Source of the DNA: Apostichopus japonicus
Lineage: Eukaryota; Echinodermata; Holothuroidea; Aspidochirotida; Stichopodidae
DNA length: 64,000 nucleotides
Assembly: GCF_037975245.1 (NCBI RefSeq)
Contig: NC_092563.1
Location: 3,293,001 to 3,357,000 of the forward strand
Reading direction: 5' to 3'
The position numbers and the translations under genes were made by a program. Under the pieces are notes generated by a model that was given only the letters and a program-made list of their open reading frames with translations, made no database searches and was not told the DNA's origin. Each line of letters begins with the position of its first letter. Position 1 is the first letter of the stretch. Of this stretch, positions 1-33,600 are shown in pieces.

Positions 1-1508
1 TTAAAGATTGATTTTTTTTTATTTGGGGGAGCATCCCTATAAAGCCCCCTTCATATGAATCGGCTTTAGTGAACCCAGTGCAGTTCCTCTCCTTTTTTAA
101 AAATCCTTCAAATATTATCTTCTGGCCCTATCACAAAAGTTCAAGCTCCTTCCTTCCTTCCTTAATCAGTCGGGACAAAGTTTGGATTTGGCCCCAACCC
201 CCTCACCATTCAAATCCTGTGCATGCCACTGTGTATTTCATACAGTTGCTTTAAAGGACATCAGCTGCTAAGATAGTAGGCTACGTTGTATGAAGTTCAC
301 CCGAGGTTATCACTTGCGGGACCATTTAGCATGCTGTACGTACAATAGGCTGTACCACCGTGTCCAGAGTTCTCTGAACATTCATGTCCTCTTTTATCGA
401 CCGTATGTGAGCATCCAGGTGGATTTAAATATTTTAGGTAGTTTCGACAAATTATAGATTGAAGATACAGTAAGATAACCAAATCTTCCTGATTTCTGGG
501 GACAGTCCTTGGATTTCATGGACCGTCCCTATTTGTAAAAAGGCCCTGAATAATTTCAATTCTACCTGTTTAGCCTCCCATTCTTAGAGTCAGCTTGAAC
601 AGATTGCTCAATCATGTAAACAACTACAAGCACAAAGTTCATTCATGGCCCTCTTATTAAGGTGACCATTATCTTTGAATAATTTCATAGCCCTAACTCA
701 TATGACAAGCATCATGTTGCAAGTAATCATGAAACATACGGCCTCCAATAACCCAGTCAAGAGAATTTCATATTGGTTAAAATAGTTGTTTCCTCCTAAA
801 CTTGGGCATTTTACCACCATCCATCATTGAACTGAAGAATCACCAAATCACTGAGAGACCGTCAAAAAACCAGGGTGCCCTCCATTTAAACGTACATTGT
901 AGGTACTAACCGATGATATATCCACATGGGACAATATAAATATCATGTCCACTGAATTCCTAAAAAAGAAATATGCAGATTATAACTTCATATGCAATGA
1001 AAAAAAATATTGTCTGTGATTTTACCTCCCCTAAATCATGTTGCTTTCACAAATGGGAGATGACACTCTTAACTTATACCCCAGTTGCCCCAGACTGTGA
1101 AAACTTGTCCTCCCTTCAGAGACATTAAAGTAACTCCAAATGAATTCAGTCTCTGCACTTCGATAGTGCCCATGTTAAATTGAGTTCATAGCATGCTGTG
1201 TCTCATGGCAGCATGTATAAACTGTACACACTATGGTGAGCGCCTTTCAATACAAGTTTTATGCAGAAAGAGATGTCAGGAGTACTACAGTATTAATAGA
1301 TGTAGGCTTGTAGCCTACCAAACATGGAACCTAGCCTGTTTGTATACAGTTCCTCCGGCATGCATGAAGAGACACATTGTCAGCATGCCATCTATAAGCA
1401 TTCCACTACACACACACATATGTATATATTGCAGTGAGTGCATGTAGTCAATAATATCACCCGATATGTACGAGACAAGCTAAAGCAACAAAAAAACCAG
1501 GAAGCAAC

Positions 1509-1579
1509 AATGCATTGTGGTTCGATGATGTAACATGAGCAGTACTGCTCATGTTACATCAACAAAACCACAATGCATT
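1509..1579. repeat. 71-bp imperfect palindrome (hairpin / MITE-like)
   Basis: Outer 14-bp arms (AATGCATTGTGGTT and its complement) enclose a perfect 34-bp palindrome at 1527-1560 centred on AGTACT. Only a short asymmetric mismatch (4 versus 5 bases) separates inner and outer arms. It could extrude as a cruciform or be a minimal foldback element. No clear target-site duplication was found. Confidence 0.85.
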
Positions 1580-1639
1580 CTTGCATTCAACATTGAACAT
1601 GAATCTGACGAAATGTATAATGAGGGTGTACATGTTTAC

Positions 1640-1815
1640 AAGGGTTTCACAATTTGACCTCTGATGACCCAAAATGACCGTTGACCCTCCACCAAAAACA
1701 ATAGTCTCCTTTAAATCAATGTGGTACTTCTACACATTAAATTAGAAGTCGGCCGGAGCTTCCCTTTTTGAGATATCGTGATTACAAGCTGGGCGTCACA
1801 AACTCACTCCACACA
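1640..1815. repeat. Possible retroelement 3' tail
   Basis: The segment has clustered TGACCTCTGATGACC and TGACCGTTGACC motifs and GAGATATCGTG followed by an ACACAC-rich tail. This style recurs in marine invertebrate interspersed repeats. Only one copy is seen here, so the call rests on resemblance. Confidence 0.3.
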
Positions 1816-2987
1816 AACACACACCCCAAACACTCACTCACACATACGCCATCATGAATGCAAACTTTACGATTATCATCGAAACCAAAAAACTAATGAC
1901 AATAAACTCTTATCTCTTTTAACATCTCTTTTATCAGCTGTACAAAAAAATAGCAATATGTTACATATTTAACAGATGAATCATTCAGTGCATGTGGTCT
2001 TTATAGACATGTACAGTTAGTAACCTATAACGTAGTTGACATGTTAAGGATCGCACAATTATGGAAATCACCAGTGCATATAGCTGATGTGGATTTCTCA
2101 TCAACACCCATGCATCTATGTAAATAGCAATGGTGACTCCCTGGGTTTATATGCTATAGGAATCCAATTGCTACAGATGCAGTCATCCATCAATAATAAA
2201 TGTAATATGCTCTCATTATTAGTGTGAACTTAAGACTTAAAAAGTGACATGCTTTGTGGCTTCTCGCTGAGGCCATATGACTCGATTTTTAACAGAATAG
2301 AGAAGAACCACGTTTCTTGTTTCTAAATCTGAAGCAATTGTTTTAGAAACTTGTTTTGGTATTGAATCAAAATTTTAGGTCACGCAGCTGGTCATGTTTT
2401 GCCTCATATTTCCTGCAAGTTTACTACACTGATCGAAATATTACTCCAGTTGGCACTGCCAATGAAAAAACTTAAGACAACCTGAAGTTTATCTTTCTTC
2501 ACAACATGAATCTTAATCAGCTCGATCATTAAGGATTTCATTCAGTTCTCAACAACAACTTAGTTGGCACCTGATCTTTCTTTCGTAATAGTTTTAATAA
2601 TCCTACGCAACATGAAGCACTGGAAATTTTCAGTGACCTTTCTGTGTGAATCCTGGTTTCTCAATTCGAAACCAGTCACCTATTTGGAAATATCAATGTT
2701 GCATGAACACCCTTCTGCTTTACTGGCTACTCTCTGCTTGCTTATGGTGGACTCTTTGATGTAATTCATGCAGAGGAGTAGTTGAATGGTCTTTGGTTAC
2801 ACACCTGTAATATCTAATTTGGTTTTAAGGTGGCTACCCTATAAGTAAACTTGATGGCTCTATCCCTGAAGTATGAGTATGAGGAGTTGACCTGTATAGT
2901 GCTCAAAATACTGTTGCAGCCTGCCTTATGTTTCGTCCAGTTAAGTCAGTAGTCTGCATGGACACTGTCATTTAGTACTACATTTGT

Positions 2988-3240
2988 GGAGTGTTAGCTC
3001 AGTGGTTAACGCCGGTGCCTTTCAATCATAAGGTCCTGAGTTTGAGTCACTCCAAGATTAATGTATGTCGTCCAATTACAGAGTTGTTTACAATTGACAA
3101 TTCATAATCATGGACGTTAAATATGAATCAAAGAGACTGACTTCGGTCAGCTTGCAGCTTTGGTAAGCCAATGATGGCTTCTTCGCGAGTTCCTGCTTGC
3201 AGGAGGATCTAAAATACATACATAAATACATACATACTAC
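2988..3240 (+). mobile_element. tRNA-derived SINE, full-length copy
   Basis: The head resembles a tRNA: an A-box-like TTAGCTCAGTGG at 2994-3005 and a B-box-like GTTTGAGTC at 3040-3048. A ~170-bp tRNA-unrelated body and a CATA-repeat tail follow. A second copy lies inverted near 52.3-52.5 kb and matches the body closely, which shows a dispersed family. The head lacks tRNA cloverleaf integrity, so it is not a tRNA gene. Confidence 0.8.
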
Positions 3241-4089
3241 CCTATTAACTCTTTCAATTTCATTGCTACCCTCGGGATGATTAAACAGCAGAAAAGTGAT
3301 GTTTCATATTATGTTCTCATAAATAACTTTCATTTTCATTACATGTAAATTACAGACTATTATCGGTCACAATCTCTTCTGGGAATCGATTCCATGTAAA
3401 TATGGTTGTAAGTACATTGATATCATCTGATGCAGTAACATTCGCCAGGAGTTGGCAAGGGAACTGGTTACATAGAACTGGTTGTCATGGTTTTGACAAA
3501 AGGGCGCAGTCCTTAGTCATTTGCATACAATATCATCCATCCTGGGCTACAAGTAATATTGGCACAAATCTTTGGCAGTTTCGTTCTTACGATACCCCGA
3601 TGACTTTCGTGTGCAAAATTAACAACCTTAGAAATTAAAAGTAAAGGAATAACTAATCTCTTCCTTGAAAATAAACATCATAGTGATAGTCAGACTATCA
3701 CAAACTCGGTAGAATGGTAATAACTCCTCAGATAATTCTTTAGTGGGTTTTGGCCACCTAGATAATTTGAACTTTCTAACTCCCGCCAGAACGGAGTCTG
3801 TTTCTACTATAAACTTGAAAATATACTGTTATTTCCAGCCTATTAACAAAGATGGCAACCAGTCATGGAGGAGATGAGATCTGAAACTCCATGGATTGCC
3901 CTCTTGTTAATATTGTATTCTCATTCTCCTTGATCATTAATTAACTACAAATTACTACTGAAAATTAAATTTGAAGGGAGACAGTTTTGCAATCACAATG
4001 TTTATTTAAATTTAAAGTCCAAGCTATATTGACGCCTAGCTTCTCTCACTAATGGACGTACGCAAACAAATGTTTTAAATGTTACCTAC

Positions 4090-26413
<22,324 letters not shown>

Positions 26414-29400
26414 CTTTTATTTTCTGCACCTATATCATTTAAAAACCATTTTGAGTTAGCAAAGGTGTGAATGAGATTGAGAGCACCACAGAAGCTTTGG
26501 TTAATCTGAAAAGGTGGGGAAGGGGGGGGGGTAGCTCTGCCCAATTCCATATTTTAGTACAAAACTAAATACAAAGGCTACTAGTACTACATGAAAATTA
26601 TTTACACAAGAAATCATGCAGCAGTTCTGCTATGTATTCTAGGGAAAGTAGTCTTACAAAATGCTGATCTAGCCTAAGCCTTCTATGCTTCACTAAGAGC
26701 CTTGATCTGCAACATTCCACATAGCCTAGGTCTAAGTTACATTATGATGTTACTAGTTCGTAGGCCTACATGTCAAGGATCGAAGTACAGAGAATGAAAT
26801 TTCGACCTATGCTAACTGCTTGTATATATACCGTTGCTCGCAGAAAATGAAAGGTTGCTATTCCAGCAGTGTAGAACTCTTCTTACTGTTTTACTCTTAG
26901 GTTAGTCACACATAAATGCCCATACACTATTCACGTTGAAAAAAAGTTGCTGTCTGCTACTTGCTAGATTATGTGGGATTTCGTGCAAAAACTGGCGAAA
27001 CCAACTAACTTCACACTTTGATTTCACCTTGATATAAACAAATAGTGTCATGTATCGATTTTACAAATAAGAAGTAATTAACCTTCGAATACTCTTGGTG
27101 TCCTTCACGTTCGTTCAATGCCAAATCAGTTTGAGACCTGAGGCTGGAACAAAGTAACAAATTTTGTCTGACGATATAGAACCACACACGAAATCCGTAC
27201 CAGTCCAAAGCTTACTGCGCTTCCGGATCCTGATTTCGAGGGACCTTCCCTTGGAATTCGTAATGAATATGCATTTTAATTGACAGTAGACTCCATACCA
27301 ACCGTTTTGTTTCATCACTCCTACAAACTGTACACACACAATGCCAACAAAACACCACGCATAGCATTAGTGTTTATAAAACTGTGGTCTTCGACCTAGC
27401 CTAAACCGTAGTACTGAAGAGCAACAACAATACCTGTATCTTTTAACCAATTTGCAGGTTACTGAAGTAAACATTAACACGAATTGAGTCATTTTGACGT
27501 GCTTTCTCTAGAAGTATGTGCGCATTCTGAAGCCGAGTCCAGTGGACCTATAATTAAATACCGAGGTTGGTGTGCATGATATGATGAAGTCAACCTTCTT
27601 GACTTATCTTATAACGTTAGGTATAGTGAGACTGAGGCTGGGCGGTTATGCATACTACAGCCTAAGTTGAAACTACAACTAGTACAACTACTACAAGCCT
27701 TTACTCTGTGCCTAACCCAAGGCCTATCTTAGCCCACCAATTTCTCAGTTTCTGCATATAAAGGCAGTAGACTAGTTTTCTTTATTAAGCTAAATGGTGG
27801 GATTCATTGTGCATTATTTATATTGCCTTAAGCCATTATTACCCTTAGGCTAGAATAGATTTCATAGTGTAATTTCAGTCTGGGCCAGTATGATGGTGTA
27901 GGGTAACTAAATTTGCATACTGTGCTATACCCATGTAGTTGCATTGACAGACACTGTAGTAACATATGCGTCAAACAAATTGTAACCTTTTTTCAAACTT
28001 TATTGTAATATAAAGGGCCTAAACTGAATAGGCTAAAATTGCTAAACAAATGTATTAGATTCTTGGCCGAGATGAGGGTGCTGCTACATATGAAACCCTC
28101 ATGTGTTTACCCCTGATGACACAGTATAATGAATCACAAAAAGTAATCCATAGTAAAAATCAGAATAGTACACACATTGATGTAAGTACTAAGAGTTTTA
28201 ATAATTTTTTAACAATTTTATGACCACACAGAACTGCAATAATGTCAATGAAATAGGTTTTTATGAATATTCATCACCTTTTACCTAAGGCGGCTCAACT
28301 ACAGGCTATTAATTATGATATGTGATGGTACTAAATCCTTCAATGTATTTGAGCACTCTAAACTAGGCATTTATAAATGAGACAATCCAGTACTACAAAA
28401 TATGCATACCTGGTTATGTACAATCTAATTCATAAGGACAGGAAAGTGTAGGAGGGAGGAATAGGAGGAGGGGTTGCTGTATATAAAAAAAGTTACACCA
28501 GAGTGATTTGACATACCAAATTTGAAACAAATAAATTTGAAGGGAACTGGGTTGAAATTAGTGTACCTGAATACCTGAGACTTATCGATTCTGAAGAAAC
28601 AAAGTGGTGAATTTGATTCGATCAGCTGAATAAAATTATTTTAAAGATTATATTGCAACGAACAAAGGCAATTCAAAAGCTAACTGGCAGCTTCTTAGGA
28701 ATGTTCAATCCAATCATAGTAACATGCAGTCAACATAAACACAAATGCAATAATCAACAATGGAAACAAAAGAAGATTAGAAAAACATGTTCATGGTGCA
28801 TTATCCAAAAGAAATAAACAGTTAAACAAGAAAACATAAATTTTGTATCTTGAGACACTTTCATGAATTATTCCACCCATTTAGCAGAATTATACAGTAA
28901 AGTTCAATGCATGCGCGCGGTTAGGGAAGTTTTCCTTGCTTTGAGAAGTTTGACTGACCACCTTTACAACTCCTAATTCTTTTTATTTCTGGCGGTTACT
29001 GGTCAAACCATCCATGAAATCACACCTGCTGAATGATAGTTAACTAAACCATCTAATCTTGATTTATGAACAATTTGCATTGTCTGATGACATGACTCTT
29101 AATTCAAAATGACTCAAGTTGGCACTCAATTGACTTATATTTGAAAGTTGTGTCACAATGGAAAATGACTGGACTGGGATTTCACTGCCACTGACTCAAG
29201 CCAACTGAAGGACTTGCAGGGATGCAATTTTTCTCTTTGAATGAATTAAAACTAGGTGTCCTAGTTCATTGGCACTACTTACTCCATTCCAGAAAATATA
29301 TTTATGCTGGTGTTCCAAACAAGTGTAACACACACTGAGGCTATGGATGCAAACTTTACATATATGTTTTAACCCCAAATTGATGTAGGGTATAATATAA

Positions 29401-29820
29401 GTAATGCACAATTTCCAGGAGTTCAAACAGAAGACTTTGACTTAAGCAAGTTCATAAATGACTTTGAGATATATATCTTTACATCACTTGCAACAGGAGT
29501 GGGAGTATCCCTATGACTTAAAATTTGCTTGATGGTAATAAGCATCCAAGGTCTAGCCTACTGGCCCTGCCGAAAGCATCACCATCCCTTCTTTGGTATC
29601 TACTTGGAAAGGCGAAATTGAGTTGATACCCTTCCTGTGATCACTCCTTTAGCTTTGCCTCTACCGTTGGGTGCCCTGGCATAACATATTATTATGAAAC
29701 AAACCTCTGGAATAATGTTGCTGTGGTGGAAGTCAGCCTAACAAAATACAGTTAAAGATTTGCTGAGTGTTTCATCTGTGCTTGCTAATAACAGAATAAT
29801 ATTTCTTTTCTCTCTTTTAG
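26414..29820. promoter_or_regulatory. Divergent GPI/GARRE1 intergenic region
   Basis: The two start codons face away from each other 3.85 kb apart, so both promoters should lie here. 27090-27560 is richer in CpG than its surroundings and is the best promoter candidate. On the minus strand, CAG/GTATTG near 27434 could be the donor of a GPI 5' UTR exon. No TATA box or defined site could be assigned with confidence. Confidence 0.4.
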
Positions 29821-30264
29821 ATATGAAAGTGAAGTCAATAAAAAGAGAAAAATACCATGAGAAAAGCTAAACCACCAATCGAGCTTTGGCGATAACAAGG
29901 AAATAGCAAAAGAAGAGGAGTTTGAATCAAGCTTTGCTCAAAGCGATAACATGTAATCTAGCTATTATGTTAATACTAGAAAGTGTCTGTTAACTATTTT
30001 GTGGGAAAATGTGAGAAGAGCGACAGTGAGTAATACCTTTTGGGAATTTTCCTCCTTGATATAGCCTGTCAGTATAACAATGAAAGATGAATGGGAAACT
30101 AAATTGACCGGACCTACATTTCAATTATACTCCATTACAAAGCGATCCGTGAAAGAAACAGTCAATGGAGAGTTTGTGAATGCCAAAGGCCCAACGATTT
30201 CTTGAATGACGTGCCGCGACATTAAGACCATGTGAGGAGGGTCTCTGTATTGATAGGAGACAAA
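29821..30264 (+). other. Putative 5' UTR part of GARRE1 start exon
   Basis: A strong acceptor (TTTCTTTTCTCTCTTTTAG ending at 29820) precedes this segment and no donor is needed before the start codon. It contains several upstream ATGs, among them a 15-codon frame from 29823 and an ATG directly followed by TGA at 30230-30235. Inferred from sequence only. Confidence 0.45.
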
Positions 30265-30600
30265 ATGGCTGAAGAGAAGAAAGACACACCTGCGGGGTGT
30301 ACACCCGCTGGTCCGGGTGACCAGATGAGCATTGACAATCTAGAAAGATACTGCCATTCTTATATAGCTGCCATGGATCATCTTTGCCAGTCAACCAATC
30401 AACTTGCTGGCATTTGCCGAACACTCTGCCACAACACTCCACTTGAGGATGTGATCTCACAGTGGCAACAGACTTGGGCAAGTCTGGAGAAGAGTTCCTC
30501 AGATGCTGGTCATCTGGTCAACATTGAAGTTGCTAAATGTGCCCAGAATTACTGGGATGAAGATAGAACAATAAATGTCAAATCGGATAATAAATTGCTG
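30265..30600 (+). CDS. GARRE1: GARRE1 coding exon 1
   Basis: Encodes residues 1-112, with the conserved helical N-terminal segment after a short Gly/Pro-rich leader. The donor is CTG/GTCAGT, a less common variant. The next exon joins in phase 0. Confidence 0.88.
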
Positions 30601-33600
30601 GTCAGTATACATATTAAAAGTCTCAATTTTGCTCTGAGCCCTTGCAAGCTCGTATGAGAAGGCATGCATTTGCTGATCACCCTCGCCTGGTTGCTTAAAA
30701 CACAAAATGTGCTAAATGTATGTTTTTGGTGTATGTTTATCAGACTTGTCTAACAGTATAACGTACCAATTACACAACTCAATGGAACTCTTCATTCTCA
30801 AAAGCTTCAATTTGCAATGATTGCATGTGTTGCAGTAAGGCCTAAGTCAAAATAAACTACAAAACTACATAGTTTAAGTCATATCCTATGAAGCTCTTCT
30901 GTACTACCACCATGACAAACAGTATATGAAAATGATATCCCACACGTTCTATACATAAGACATTGCATTAATCCCTTCAGTTGTCTCGTTCTCTCTCTCT
31001 TTCAGATTCTTGCCAGGATCATTTTCCTTCTTTTTCAATCTCAAACTCAGTTTTGGGGATGTGTAGATCAAATGCTGCTACCGCTGCAGGAGATGTCTAA
31101 GGGACCCCTAGACATGCTCTTGGGTGGTGCCCCCTCAGACCTAAGTGCAGTGTGTGCTTCATGGATAAGAGGAATGCAAGTAAGTGAATTGCATGTCATT
31201 CACACAAAATGAAGAACATTTTGTAAACTATGAAATGATTCCAAGGAAGACGCGGGTCTCAACCAATTAGTGCATTCTTAGTCTCCATTGTGATCGTTGA
31301 GATGATCAGAACATGTTGATAGAAGTGTTTCAAATGTAACTCTCTGGAGGACTTACTCATTGAGATTAATCAAGATTAGTGTTTTCATTGGACCTTCATT
31401 GACATATTGAGAGATATTCCCCCCCCCCCCCCAAAAAAAAATGTAATATCCTTCTTTTGGAGTTTTTAAGAAACTTTGTGGCCATGAGTTGACAGTTGCT
31501 TGGTAGACCTGACGAGGCTTATGTACCTTGTGTAGATGTTACTTGAGTATTATCTGGGAGAAGGGGCAAGGTTGTTAATGTTGCAGTTTGCATCGACTTG
31601 TCACAAGCTGGTGCTAACTTAGGCAGAGAGAGTGGTTGACAGAAAATATGAATTACCTGGAAACGTTACGACCTGCTACGTTAAAAGTCTAGCGGAAATT
31701 GTAACTATGGGAACAATCAAAATTCAACAAAAGTACGAAAGATTTGGAAACGAACGCATAAAGCATTACCTATTAATTTGTGAATCTTTTGCATACTGGC
31801 ATAATAAAATAAATACTGTAGTAGGTTATTCAGACTCGATTCAAATAATGTATGAATATGACAAAGCTTTTTCGGTGTAGTACAAAGTTTACAATCCCCA
31901 CACACACTCAATCCAGCTTTAAGTTATACCCTATATGATGGTTATATAAATATATACAAATACTGTATGATGAATGGACAAGACAAATCAACCATAAATT
32001 TTCCTGCTTTTTCTTTGTTTTTAGGCAGCTGATAACCTTAGATTAGGCGAGAGGCTTGTACAGGCTGAAGTGAGGCTTCTATCGGAGCCAAATGGAATCA
32101 ACGCTTCACTTAAGCAGAAATTACGAGCAAATTTACAGGTGAGATAAGACATTAGAAGAAGATGCTTTAGGAATTCTGTACTACTTCTCATAGTTTCTTC
32201 CGTCACCCATACTTGCTTACAATAAAATATCCTGTTCTGGCCACAGTTGGAACAGCAAAATCAGACTTGGAAACCCAATAGAGCTAGAAGTTTGGCTAAT
32301 TTTTGGAAGAACTTTCTTGAAGAAAGTTCCTCTAGTTACATCACACAGGTTTTTCACATTGGGTTACACAAGGCCTTCTGAAGAATAAACATCACTCTAT
32401 GTGTGTCTTTTCTTGACCTCTATTTCCAGCTTGGAGTGAATATTGTCCTTTCAGTCTGTTTGACAAACTGTCTTGGGGTAGTGTGTCTATTATTGATTAG
32501 GAAAATGTTAGACAAAAAATTTGTAACAAAAATGTTAGAGAGGATTTGTGGTGGAATTTTAGTGTCATAATATGTCATACTCCAATACAATAGGAAGCTT
32601 TGATTGCCAGTAATGTTTTTATAGCTATTCTGGTTTTCAAGATTTTCTACCTTAAAATATGCTCTGGAATGCTTCTATAAAGCTAAACTGCAAGCCTTAA
32701 TGTTGATGTTAATCCGTTATTAAATTAATTAATGTTTTAATTTATTTTAATTATAATACGTCAAACATGTCATTCGTATAACTTGTCCTTAAACTTAATA
32801 TAAGCAACAGAGCACCCTTTAGATGTCATTCAACACCACTTGTCCCAGACGAACATGTAATGCTCGCCAAACATGTACCTGATAGAATCAAACCGATAAA
32901 ATCAAACCATTTTACTTTCAAACTGACTTTTGTGTTCCATATAAGGAAATTGGCTGTATGGTTCTGTGTGTTGAACTACTTAGTCCAGCCAATGAAGAGA
33001 TGAAACTAGGATGTTTAAAGGGCTGTTGTTTCAAGATAGTGGGATAGAAATACCTAGCACTGATACCAGTGATTCACGAGATATTCACTCTTACATGATA
33101 CACAAAATTCATCAAACCCTCAGATTTCCTCTATAAACTGTGAACACACTTAAATCACATATATTTCAGAACAAACTACTATGCAACAGAAATGCAAAAA
33201 GATTAACAGCTTAGTACTTTGTTCAGAGTCTCAAGTGGGGATTTTAACAATTGTTTTTTGTTGTCTTGCATAACAGATTTATGCTAATGAAATGCTCAAG
33301 CTACCAACTTCAGAGATTGTACTGAGAGCTGGCTTCCAGTCCAACGTATCTCTATTGAGTACCTTGCTCCTCGTAAGCGCCAACCCCCATCAGAGGCAGG
33401 ACCTGCTGGACAGAGTGCTGCAGGACCGTAGTCTACAGTACTTGAATCAGCTTTACCTTGACAAGACGGAGAACGCCACCTCCTTATTTGAAGAAATCAA
33501 AAGTTACCTCTCTGCCACTGGTAGCGGTTTCAAGCTAGTCATCGATAGGAAACCTTGCGGGGACAACATGGACATGGCCTCGAAATTAGTGAGTACAATA

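Larger units (their letters stand above)
1..4089 (-). other. GPI terminal intron / 3' side, no coding exon seen
   Basis: No stretch reads as the missing GPI C-terminus. The region holds the 71-bp hairpin near 1.5 kb, a retroelement-like tail near 1.65-1.82 kb and a SINE near 3 kb. The rest looks like unique AT-rich DNA. Confidence 0.6.

Noticed and set aside
2991-3055. Possible functional tRNA gene
   Set aside because: A and B boxes are present but the stems do not pair properly, and the sequence continues into a SINE body with a dispersed second copy.
30232-30264. N-terminal extension of GARRE1 starting at 30232
   Set aside because: The codon there is GTG, and the in-frame ATG at 30265 has a strong context and fits the protein family.
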